From Rhodospirillales bacterium (lineage in GTDB: Bacteria > Pseudomonadota > Alphaproteobacteria > JAREAF01): a stretch of DNA of 6,211 bases. The notes beneath the pieces were generated by a model. It did not search any database. It had not been told where the DNA came from and was given only the letters and a program-made list of their open reading frames with translations. How positions within the stretch are numbered: position 1 is the stretch's first letter; every line of letters begins with the position of its first letter. Made by a program: the position numbers and the translations under genes. Where the stretch lies: the NCBI GenBank assembly GCA_029240475.1, contig JAREAF010000191.1, positions 1-6,211 of the forward strand, given 5' to 3'. Positions 1 through 6,181 of this stretch are shown here, piece after piece.

Positions 1-84
1 CCTGTCCGCCGTGCTCAGCCAACAAAGAAGCCGAACTCGGCACCGAAGATGCCCGAGTTGAGGAGGCTTCTCGCTCGGAGGAGC

Positions 85-579
85 CTACCGAAAGCCAATG
101 GAGGGCATCCCCCAGCGCTCGGCCAACTCGTTCTGCTCGAGGTGCTGCACATCCGGGGACGGATCTCGGAATCCGACAGTTAGAATGTCGAGACTCGTCT
201 CGACAAGCCCATGGAGCTCATCGTTGCGGAGCGCAACCGATCAACGACCGGCAGACGCGAATTGGCTCCGACGTTCAATGGATTTCCTTCGAAGTGCTCC
301 TTTCGCCGTCTGTCCTGAAGCACCGAACGGCGCTGCGAGCGAGCGCTATATCCGATGCTCATTCGCCCGCAAGAGCGGGTATTGTACGGACTCACCTGCT
401 CGGCCCAGATCAGCAGGCGGACCAAGTAGGCTCAATAGCGTTTCAAGCTCCCCTGCGGCAATGGCACGGCATGAGGTCACGCCCGCGTGACCGATCGTGA
501 GCAGGAGCTGCTCACCGGCAGCACAGTCGGCGGCACTGACAGGCTCGACGTGACGAGCATGCGGAAAGGTGCGCCAGCT
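85..579 (-). pseudogene. Possible degenerate minus-strand coding frame
   Basis: One minus-strand frame stays protein-like from 579 down to 85 but is interrupted by TAG at 348-346 and TGA at 243-241, and ends at TAG 87-85. The first open part (77 codons, no ATG, a GTG at 480-478) includes LLLTIGHAGVTSCRAIAAG and ELETLLSLLGPPADLGRAG. The last part includes NDELHGLVETSLDILTVG and VQHLEQNELAERWGMPS. Three pieces in one frame with balanced amino acid use suggest a former gene or a conserved intergenic sequence. I do not recognise a family. The alternative is chance openness in GC-rich DNA, since the opposite strand is also open across parts of it. Confidence is low. Confidence 0.2.
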
Positions 580-637
580 TCACGCAGGTTCGCAAGCCGT
601 AAGGCCCCACACAAGCACAGGTCGGTGCGCGGTCCGC

Positions 638-777
638 GCGACGCTGGAGCGCATGGTTGGCCGCCAGGCGCTCGAGATCGAGTTCTTCAAGGGGGCTCTT
701 CAGCAACACGGTTGCCGAGAAGCGCGCCTATGTCCGATAATCGCCGGCCCGCGGTATCTCCGTCGCTCAAGAGCGGG
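638..777 (+). pseudogene. Decayed transposase OrfA-like remnant (IS3-type)
   Basis: The plus-strand frame from 638 encodes LERMVGRQALEIEFFKGAL. This has the spacing of the leucine-zipper-like end of IS3-type OrfA transposase proteins, where motifs such as 'LE..LG...LE.E.LK.AL' are typical. About 30 nt further on, the same frame gives PIIAGP (734-751). A one-base frame change at about 751 then continues as AVSPSLKSG (751-777), which fits the usual continuation of such proteins in alphaproteobacteria as I remember them. The N-terminal helix-turn-helix part is not recognisable upstream, no OrfB catalytic DDE domain follows, and no terminal inverted repeats were identified. It is therefore a non-functional fragment. 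The family assignment is from memory of the motif, not from a search. It could instead belong to another IS family whose OrfA has a similar zipper. Confidence 0.45.
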
Positions 778-851
778 TCCACTTTTGTCAGCACCTATGC
801 CGTCTAGTATTTTTGACTTACAGCGGCCACTTCCCTGGAGCACGAACGCCA

Positions 852-864
852 TCACTCCTGAAAG
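852..864 (+). repeat. Direct repeat copy 1, TCACTCCTGAAAG
   Basis: This 13-nt sequence recurs exactly, in the same orientation, at 6145-6157. This copy lies 234 nt before the first operon gene. The flanks do not match beyond 13 nt. In a window of this size one such chance match is not rare, so a functional reading is speculative. Confidence 0.35.
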
Positions 865-1085
865 TTGAGACATCGGACCCTGTAGTAGCTCACAGCCATT
901 ACCCTTGAGCCTTTTGGCGCGTCGCCGCGAGAACAGGGGACTCCGCGACCGATGGGCTGCCGACCAAGTGGCTAGCATCTTTGCGCTACGGCAATCGGCT
1001 GACTGTCGGCGCTGTCGCCTCGCCGGTAACATTACCTCGTCACAGCCTGATCCGCCGCGCTGAAACTGCGGCGAGGCCCAGCTGC

Positions 1086-1091
1086 AGGGAG
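1086..1091 (+). promoter_or_regulatory. Ribosome binding site for the first operon gene
   Basis: AGGGAG sits 7 nt before the ATG at 1099. This is a good Shine-Dalgarno match at good spacing. It fixes this ATG over the in-frame Met codons further in (residues 9, 23 and 24). Confidence 0.75.
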
Positions 1092-1098
1092 TTCCACT

Positions 1099-2001
1099 AT
1101 GGCGATCAGCGACCAGGACATCATGGAAGACCTCGCCTATGCCGATTCGGAGGGTGCTTCCGAGATGATGGAAGACGAGTTCGACCCCTTCAACGAGTAC
1201 GAAAGCGACTTCGCCGGCGCAGGCGACTTCGCCGGCTCAGGCGACTTCGGCGAGGACGAGGGCGACTATTTCTCGGGCGAGGACGACTTCGAGGCCGATG
1301 AGGCGGACGAGAGCCTCGGGCAGATGCTCAGCGGGGTGCTCGGCGCCGAAGACGAGGACGAGTTCCTCGGCAAGCTTTTCAGCGGGGCGAAAAATCTGAT
1401 CAAGAAGGCGGCGCCAGTGGTCGGCAAGATCGCTCGAGGCGCCGCCCCGATCCTCTCGATGATTCCGCATCCGGCGGCGCAGGTCGCCGGACGGGTCGCC
1501 GGCATGCTCGGCAAGCTCAAGGCCGAGGGCGCCTCGGTCGAAGACGCTCTCGAGGCCGTCGCCGAGATCGCAGCGCGCGACCCGCGCGCTCTTCCGGTCG
1601 TGGTTGGGCTCGCCTCGCGCTCGGTGATCAAGAACCGCGGCTCCTCGATGCCGCCGGCCCAGCGGCAGCAGGTCGCGAAGACGATGAGCAAGGCCGCGCG
1701 CACGCTCGTCAGCAGCGGCGGTCCGCAGGCGATCAGGGCGCTGCCCAAGATCACTCAGAGCGTGAAGCGCACCGCCGGCGCGCGCGGCGCATCGCCGGGC
1801 GTCCAGCCGCGGGTGATCGCGCGCACGGCCGCGAAGGTCGCGCATAACCCCAACCTGCTCCGCCGCCTCAGCAAGCCCTCCCCGCGGGCTCAGAGCATCG
1901 CGCAACGCGCCAACGGGGGCGGCGGCTATGGCGGCGGCAATGGCGGCAGCCGCACCATCCGCGTGCCGGGGCCCGCTACGATCACCATCAATATGAGCTG
2001 A
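1099..2001 (+). CDS. Charge-polarised protein: acidic repeat N-terminus, cationic helical core
   Basis: A 300-aa protein of unknown function, first in the operon. Residues 1-90 contain 33 Asp/Glu and no Lys or Arg, including short repeats DFAGAG, DFAGSG, DFGEDEG and DYFSGE (about 37-60). Residues 94-175 form an Ala/Lys/Ile/Val-rich, probably amphipathic helical stretch (NLIKKAAPVVGKIARG, then PVVVGLAS). Residues 162-300 carry 23 Lys/Arg and no acidic residue, with the segments LPKITQSVKRTAG and PRVIARTAAKVAHNPNLLRR. A glycine-rich linker (273-283) leads to a beta-like tail, RTIRVPGPATITINMS. There is no signal peptide, no clear transmembrane helix and no cysteine. From memory it resembles a scattered family of uncharacterised bacterial proteins with a Glu/Asp-rich start and an 'RT...AR...V..NP' core; no function is established that I know of. 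Possible roles are a self-neutralising effector or peptide precursor, or a nucleic-acid or membrane binder. The next gene, 35 nt on, encodes a metallopeptidase, which makes processing worth considering. Confidence 0.85.
   Translation: MAISDQDIMEDLAYADSEGASEMMEDEFDPFNEYESDFAGAGDFAGSGDFGEDEGDYFSGEDDFEADEADESLGQMLSGVLGAEDEDEFLGKLFSGAKNLIKKAAPVVGKIARGAAPILSMIPHPAAQVAGRVAGMLGKLKAEGASVEDALEAVAEIAARDPRALPVVVGLASRSVIKNRGSSMPPAQRQQVAKTMSKAARTLVSSGGPQAIRALPKITQSVKRTAGARGASPGVQPRVIARTAAKVAHNPNLLRRLSKPSPRAQSIAQRANGGGGYGGGNGGSRTIRVPGPATITINMS
1207..1257 (+). repeat. Imperfect 18-nt tandem repeat inside the acidic domain
   Basis: Units of 18 nt start at GAC 1207, 1225 and 1243. The first two are nearly identical (GACTTCGCCGGCGCAGGC, then a copy with GGCTCAGGC at its end), and the third diverges after GACTTCGGC. 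They encode DFAGAG, DFAGSG and DFGEDE, and looser DYFSGE and DDFEAD echoes follow. Near-identity at DNA level points to recent duplication by slippage, so unit number may vary between strains. Confidence 0.8.
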
Positions 2002-2036
2002 AGCGAGCGGTCCCGTCGGAGCGAGGCAGGTGCGTC

Positions 2037-3338
2037 ATGGCCACGGCTCGACCATACCCGGTCCCGCGGGACCCGCTGGCGCGCTTCCTGCGGGTCAAGG
2101 CTCGCACCCTCGCAAGCCGCGCTCGCCAGCTCATCACCCTGACGCCCGAGTCCGTCGGGCTGCGGCCGGAAGACATGCCCTATGCGCCGCGGCCTGAGCA
2201 TTTCGCCGCCGCGAACAAGCGGCTCCAGGCGATCAGCCGGGCGGTGCAGGGGCGCCTCGCCGAGCTCGGCAACGCCGCAGACGCGAAACCCGAAGACCAG
2301 CTCCTCTCGATGGCCATGGTCGAGCGCGAGATCGACCGCGCCAGGCGCGCTTTCGGCATGTTCTTCGAGGTCTTCGCCCAGCGCGGCACCGCCTTCAACC
2401 GGCGTCTCGCCGCGCATGATGCGATCTCGGTCGACTGCTACGACGCGATCCGCCAGGCCTCGCCCCGCACCTTCCCCGGCCCGATCGTCTCGCCGCTGAC
2501 TTATCTCGAGCACGGCTATTCGCCCGCCACTATGCGCCGGGGCGTCACGCTCAGCCGCCTTCTCGGCGAGACCAACCCGTTCCCGCTCATCCGCATTCCG
2601 TATGATCGCGACCGTCCTTGGCAAGCCGTGTTCCTGCACGAGGTCGCCCATAACCTGCAGGCCGATCTCGGGCTCTGGGTGCAGAACCGCGACGCCGTCA
2701 TCCAGCGGTTAGCCGAGGAGCGCGCGCCGGCACTCGTGATCAGCATCTTCGGGCGCTGGCACAAGGAGATCTTCGCGGACCTCGCCGCGCTCCTGCTCGG
2801 CGGGCCGGCGAGCGCTTGGGGCCTCGCGACCTTCCTCGCGCATCCCGCCGACAAGGTGATGACCTATCGGCCTGGCGGGGCGCATCCCACGGGCTACCTG
2901 CGGGTGCTGGTCCTCGCCGAGATGCTGCAGCGCATGAAATTCGCGGACCATGCGCGCAATCTGAGCTCGGTCTGGAAGCGGCTTTACGATCCGCGCCGCG
3001 GCCACCGCATCCCGACGCTCCTGCTGGGCCATGCCAAGGCGGCCATCGCGGCGGTGGTCGACGAGATCGCGTTCCAGCCGCGGCGGGCGCTCGCCGAGCG
3101 CGCGCTCGCGACCGTCATCCCGTTTGAGCCGCGCGACCACCAGCGGATCCGCGAGGCCGGCGAGATGCTGGTGCGCCTGCGCGCTCCCCGCGAACTGCCG
3201 CCGCGCTTCCTCGTCAGTGCCGCTGCCTACGCGCTCGAGAAAGGCGTCGGCACGCGCGAGCTCAACGAGCTCGTGCTCGACATCCTCGCTCCAAGGGAAC
3301 AGCCGACCGGTAACGTGATCACGCTGAAGGCTGCATGA
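2037..3338 (+). CDS. Predicted zinc metallopeptidase (HEXXH, gluzincin-like)
   Basis: A 433-aa protein, probably cytoplasmic since no signal peptide or membrane helix is visible. The active-site motif is HEVAHN at 201-206 within VFLHEVAHNLQADLGLW: His201 and His205 would bind zinc and Glu202 would act as general base. In HKEIFADLAALLLGG (242-256) Glu244, in an ExxxD arrangement, is the likely third ligand, 43 residues after His201. Further on, HPTGYLRV (283-290) matches the HP...R motif found after the active site in M48-like and related peptidases. I cannot assign a named family. The N-terminal 180 residues and C-terminal 110 residues are helical and unrecognised. The start at 2037 follows GAGGCAGG (2023-2030) and the previous stop by 35 nt. 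The gene overlaps the next by 4 nt (ATGA), implying translational coupling. A likely role is proteolytic processing of an operon partner or a cellular target; the substrate is unknown. Confidence 0.85.
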   Translation: MATARPYPVPRDPLARFLRVKARTLASRARQLITLTPESVGLRPEDMPYAPRPEHFAAANKRLQAISRAVQGRLAELGNAADAKPEDQLLSMAMVEREIDRARRAFGMFFEVFAQRGTAFNRRLAAHDAISVDCYDAIRQASPRTFPGPIVSPLTYLEHGYSPATMRRGVTLSRLLGETNPFPLIRIPYDRDRPWQAVFLHEVAHNLQADLGLWVQNRDAVIQRLAEERAPALVISIFGRWHKEIFADLAALLLGGPASAWGLATFLAHPADKVMTYRPGGAHPTGYLRVLVLAEMLQRMKFADHARNLSSVWKRLYDPRRGHRIPTLLLGHAKAAIAAVVDEIAFQPRRALAERALATVIPFEPRDHQRIREAGEMLVRLRAPRELPPRFLVSAAAYALEKGVGTRELNELVLDILAPREQPTGNVITLKAA

Positions 3339-3349
3339 GGCTTCCAATG
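3326..3349 (+). promoter_or_regulatory. Translation coupling site with two candidate starts
   Basis: The peptidase stop TGA (3336-3338) overlaps an ATG at 3335 in the sequence ATGA, with GAAGG at 3326-3330 four nt upstream. A second in-frame ATG at 3347 has TGAGG (3336-3340) six nt upstream, which is better spacing. Either would couple translation of the third gene to the peptidase. The choice changes the protein by only 4 residues. Confidence 0.55.
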
Positions 3350-5128
3350 AACGGCTCCAACCCGACCTTCGACGACCTCGGCGTCCGCGACCGCACCCCG
3401 GCTGCGATCAGGGTCGACAACCTGATCCGCCAGCTCCTCCGGATCGGCGATCCCCGCGATCCTCGGGAGGTTGCTGAGGGACTGAAGCGGCTCTTCCCCA
3501 AGGACGCCGGCCTGCTTGCCTCGGAGGCCGAGGGCTTCGCCGTCGTGCCGAGCCGCATGCGCGCTATGCCGCGGGCAGCGGAGTCGATGGCGACGGGGGC
3601 CGAGCTCAACCAGGCGGTTGCCGACATTGACCGCGATCTCGTGGCGCTAACGACAGACCATCGACTCAAGGGTATCTCGGCCGAGCTCCTGGGCTGGGGC
3701 CAGGCCATCCGTTCGATCGTTGCCGACGGCGCCTCGGCCGCTCGCCTCGCGCTCGATCCGCGCGCTCGCGATCGCCTCTTCGGCGCCCGTCGGCAGCTCT
3801 GCGATTACTCCCGGCTCGCCCGGCTCATCGGCGCGCTGACGCAAACCATGAACCAACCTTATCGCCGCCTCGCGCAAAGCCTCGACGAAGTTGCCGGCCT
3901 TCTCCTGGTGCTGGCCGGCGAGGCCTTGGCCGGGGCCGGCCTCGGCGGGGGCCGATTCCTCCTGTCGGTCCCCGCCAGCGAGCTGCAGGCGCGGCGCGAC
4001 GCCGTTCTCCTCGCGCTGCGCACGCTCTCCGGCACGACCGAGCAGGCCTACGGCAACGACCAATGGCCGTGGGGCCTCCATGGCCTGCGCGAGATGCTGC
4101 GCCAGATCGAGGCGAGCGGTCATCTTGACCTGCGCGCCCTTCTCGAGGAGCCCGTGATCGGCCGGCTTATGGACGAGCTCATCGAGCGAGCCTCGCAGCA
4201 CAACGTGCTCGGCTTAAGAGCGCTCGGCGCGACCGCCGACGTCGCCGTGCAGCGACTCCATCGGCTGCTGCATCTGATCGACGACCGCGTGCAGCCAGAA
4301 TCGCCCGCGGTGACGACCTTCCTCAAGGCCATCCAGCTCTTCCTCGACGCCTTCCGCTCGAGTCGCAGCGGCTACCGACTCCTCTTCGTCGCGCGGGCGC
4401 CGATCGCCTTCTACGGCCTTGCCGGCATCGGCGGCCCGGACGCCGCGACCCACCGCCTCATCGAGCTCGTCGTCCAGCGCGGCCGCCTCGCCGAGTTGCT
4501 CGACTGCTATCTCGGCTGCGAATGCTGCAGCGACGACATCATCTGCCAGATCCTCCTGGACAAGATACTGTACGACACGGACCGCGCCATCGACCTCTAT
4601 ACGCTCGGCAGCGATCCGGACGGCGCCGGCGAGCCCGAATGGCGGGCCGCGGCTTTCGCGGCGCTGATTATCCAGTTTCTCAACGACAACCCGCAGGAGG
4701 GTAACCAGGGCTGCCTTGCCGGCGCATGCTTCCCGCGGCTCGGCGAGCTCGTCGACAGCCTCGGCCTCATCCGCGACCGCTTAGCATTTGAAAAGCTCAC
4801 CGCCTCGGGCTCGGTCGTGCCGGGAGATGCGGACGCGCAGGCCCATCGCGATCTGATGACCGGCGAGCTCTGTCTGCAGCGCCAGGCCGATCGCCGCCTC
4901 GAAGCGGTCATAGCGACACTGTCGGCGGGCTGCGTGCCGGGCGAGACGGTGCTGACCGCGATCGAGACGCTAATCGACCGCGCCATCGCTCGCATCGACG
5001 CGGCGCACGGCGAGTGCCCCGAAGTCGAGATCACGGTTCCGCACACCCTCGAGAGCTCGTTCGACTCGCTCAACGATTTCAGCGAGCGCGCGCGGAGCCT
5101 CGGCCTCATCAATCGCCGCGGCCGGTGA
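3335..5128 (+). CDS. Large helical protein with a cysteine cluster, function unknown
   Basis: A 597-aa protein (593 if translation begins at the ATG at 3347) that I do not recognise. It appears mostly alpha-helical. Residues 185-212 are Leu/Gly/Ala-rich (AGLLLVLAGEALAGAG) but contain Glu, so a membrane segment is doubtful. The motif QWPWGLHGLREMLRQIE (243-259) is aromatic-rich. A cysteine cluster lies at 391-404 (Cys391, 395, 397, 398 and 404, within CYLGCECCSDDIIC), followed by Cys460 and Cys465 (CLAGAC) and single Cys at 156, 513, 533 and 561. The cluster may bind metal or form disulfides; if cytoplasmic, metal binding is likelier. Just after it, LLDKILYDTDRAIDLYTLG looks like a conserved helical signature. 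There is no signal peptide and no nucleotide-binding loop. Its position between the peptidase and the coiled-coil gene suggests a shared complex, by inference only. Confidence 0.8.
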   Translation: MRLPMNGSNPTFDDLGVRDRTPAAIRVDNLIRQLLRIGDPRDPREVAEGLKRLFPKDAGLLASEAEGFAVVPSRMRAMPRAAESMATGAELNQAVADIDRDLVALTTDHRLKGISAELLGWGQAIRSIVADGASAARLALDPRARDRLFGARRQLCDYSRLARLIGALTQTMNQPYRRLAQSLDEVAGLLLVLAGEALAGAGLGGGRFLLSVPASELQARRDAVLLALRTLSGTTEQAYGNDQWPWGLHGLREMLRQIEASGHLDLRALLEEPVIGRLMDELIERASQHNVLGLRALGATADVAVQRLHRLLHLIDDRVQPESPAVTTFLKAIQLFLDAFRSSRSGYRLLFVARAPIAFYGLAGIGGPDAATHRLIELVVQRGRLAELLDCYLGCECCSDDIICQILLDKILYDTDRAIDLYTLGSDPDGAGEPEWRAAAFAALIIQFLNDNPQEGNQGCLAGACFPRLGELVDSLGLIRDRLAFEKLTASGSVVPGDADAQAHRDLMTGELCLQRQADRRLEAVIATLSAGCVPGETVLTAIETLIDRAIARIDAAHGECPEVEITVPHTLESSFDSLNDFSERARSLGLINRRGR

Positions 5129-5153
5129 CACGGCGCGAAGCGCCACGAGCCTC

Positions 5154-5160
5154 AAAGGAG
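5154..5160 (+). promoter_or_regulatory. Strong ribosome binding site for the fourth gene
   Basis: AAAGGAG ends 6 nt before the ATG at 5167 and is the best Shine-Dalgarno match in the window. It decides the start. The same frame is open upstream to an ATG at 5014, but that would overlap the third gene by over 110 nt and add an Arg/Pro-rich stretch typical of an out-of-frame reading. Confidence 0.85.
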
Positions 5161-5166
5161 TCGACA

Positions 5167-6141
5167 ATGGCCAAGATGGACACGGTGCTGACAGGGGCCG
5201 GATCGTTCGCGAACGAGCTCGTCGGCCTGGTGCGCGACCTGAGGATCGGGCTCAGGGCGCAGATGGAGCGGACCTTTCCGGGCGTGCCCTTCACGCCGGG
5301 GCCGGCCTTCCACTGGCCGCGGGTCAAGGACGACGAGAGCTTCGTCGCCGGCGTCGCTGAGGCGGGCGAGGCGGCCAACTGCATCGGCCCGGCCGCCCAG
5401 AAGATCTTCGGGATCATCGATAGGGTCGAAGGCGACATCGCGCGCTTCAAGGACGAGACGGCGCGGCGCGGTATCGCGAAGCTGGGCGAATCCGGCGAGA
5501 GCTGGGACTGCGAGGACATCACGGCCTACCGCCGCGAGGCGCAGACCTACATGCAGCAGGTCTTCGCCTACGCCGCAACGCTGCACTTCGCGATGCAGCG
5601 GACCCTCTGGAACATCGAGTTCATCCACGAATGCCCGCCGCATCCCTGCGACGACCCCGCTGCCAGCGCGTACCCCTGGTATGCTCGCCGGGGCTACGCG
5701 GAGAACGGCGGCGGCGACTATGACGCCGGCGGCGAGCTGAAGGTTGCGGTCGATGCGCGTGCGGCCGCCGAGCGGGCGGCGCGCGACGCGGAGGCCGAGT
5801 GGAAGGTGCAATCCGAACGCGCGGCCGAGGCCGAGGCGCAGGGACGCCAGGAGCGGGAAGCGCGCTGGGCGGCCGAGCGCGCTCTGCGCGAGACCGAAGC
5901 GCGCGCGAAGCAGGCCGAGCAGGGCCGCTCCGCCGCCGAGCGGATGGCCGAGGAGGCCGCGAAGGACCGCGAGGCCGCCCAAGCACGGGCCACCGAGCTC
6001 GAGGAGCGCACGCGGCAGCTCGAGCGCGACCAGACCGCCGAGTCCTACGGCGGGGGCGAGACGCAGCCGACGGGGCGGACGTCCGCCGCCAAGGGCCGGC
6101 CGGCCGGCCGCAAGCGCCGCGGCGGACGTGCAGAAAGCTGA
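5167..6141 (+). CDS. Coiled-coil protein with compact N-terminal head and basic tail
   Basis: A 324-aa protein of unknown function, beginning MAKMDTVLTGAGSFANELVG. Residues 1-175 form a helical head containing a Pro/aromatic segment (FPGVPFTPGPAFHWPRV, 37-53), Cys72, Cys115, and a Cys/Pro/His patch, HECPPHPCDDP (154-164), close to YPWYARRGY. A short Gly/Asp linker (about 180-190) leads to a long Ala/Glu/Arg-rich coiled coil (about 191-288) with many AE.A and ER.A heptad-like steps. The tail (about 300-324) is basic, with GRKRRGG. There is no signal peptide or membrane helix. The architecture suits a scaffold or oligomerising partner; the basic tail could touch nucleic acid or the acidic N-terminus of the first operon protein, which is speculation. 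The gene lies 38 nt after the third gene and has its own strong ribosome binding site, so it may be made at higher level. Coiled-coil composition would produce many spurious database hits, so the head is the informative part. Confidence 0.85.
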   Translation: MAKMDTVLTGAGSFANELVGLVRDLRIGLRAQMERTFPGVPFTPGPAFHWPRVKDDESFVAGVAEAGEAANCIGPAAQKIFGIIDRVEGDIARFKDETARRGIAKLGESGESWDCEDITAYRREAQTYMQQVFAYAATLHFAMQRTLWNIEFIHECPPHPCDDPAASAYPWYARRGYAENGGGDYDAGGELKVAVDARAAAERAARDAEAEWKVQSERAAEAEAQGRQEREARWAAERALRETEARAKQAEQGRSAAERMAEEAAKDREAAQARATELEERTRQLERDQTAESYGGGETQPTGRTSAAKGRPAGRKRRGGRAES

Positions 6142-6144
6142 GAG

Positions 6145-6157
6145 TCACTCCTGAAAG
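6145..6157 (+). repeat. Direct repeat copy 2, TCACTCCTGAAAG
   Basis: An exact second copy of the 13-nt sequence at 852-864, placed 3 nt after the stop of the fourth gene. The two copies bracket the four complete genes. Its AAAG runs into AAAGGG just before the ATG at 6161, so part of the match may reflect a ribosome binding site here. Confidence 0.35.
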
Positions 6158-6181
6158 GGCATGCGCCCGCGGGGTCCGACC

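Larger units (their letters stand above)
1..1098. other. Gene-poor, eroded region upstream of the operon
   Basis: No intact gene with a credible start, ribosome binding site and protein-like sequence was found here on either strand. The open frames are short, full of Ser, Arg, Pro and Cys, and mutually antisense. Base composition is more balanced than in the operon. The stretch contains a transposase scrap (638-777) and a broken minus-strand frame (579-85), described separately. One plus-strand frame is open from the left edge to a TAG at 181-183 (60 codons, with an ATG at 49). It could be the tail of a truncated gene, but it lies opposite an equally protein-like minus-strand frame, so I do not call it. 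A small hairpin (CCCGC at 366-370, loop AAGA, GCGGG at 375-379) has no T-run. I could not fix a convincing -35/-10 pair for the operon in 865-1085, although its promoter is expected there. Confidence 0.6.

Noticed and set aside
34..59. Inverted repeat AACTCGG / CCGAGTT with 12-nt spacer
   Set aside because: It is short, has no T-tract and has no gene end next to it that I can support. It is likely chance.
366..379. Hairpin CCCGC-AAGA-GCGGG as a terminator
   Set aside because: The stem is only 5 bp (6 with a G-T pair) and no T-run follows on either strand.
98..490. 130-codon plus-strand open frame
   Set aside because: It is Ser/Arg/Pro/Cys-rich, has no ribosome binding site, and reads like the antisense of the minus-strand frame described above.
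865..1085. Promoter for the operon (for example TTGAGA at 865-870 as -35)
   Set aside because: No -10-like hexamer occurs 16-18 nt downstream, and no other pair in the stretch is convincing.
1237..1905. 222-codon minus-strand open frame opposite the first operon gene
   Set aside because: It is an antisense shadow caused by GC-rich codons. Its Arg/Ala/Asp-heavy sequence has no domain logic and no start signal.
1926..2651. 241-codon minus-strand open frame across the first two genes
   Set aside because: It spans two well-supported plus-strand genes and their junction, so it is a compositional shadow.
5014..5166. Upstream extension of the fourth gene to the ATG at 5014
   Set aside because: It would overlap the third gene widely, and the added residues are Arg/Pro-rich out-of-frame text. 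The strong AAAGGAG at 5154-5160 fixes the ATG at 5167.
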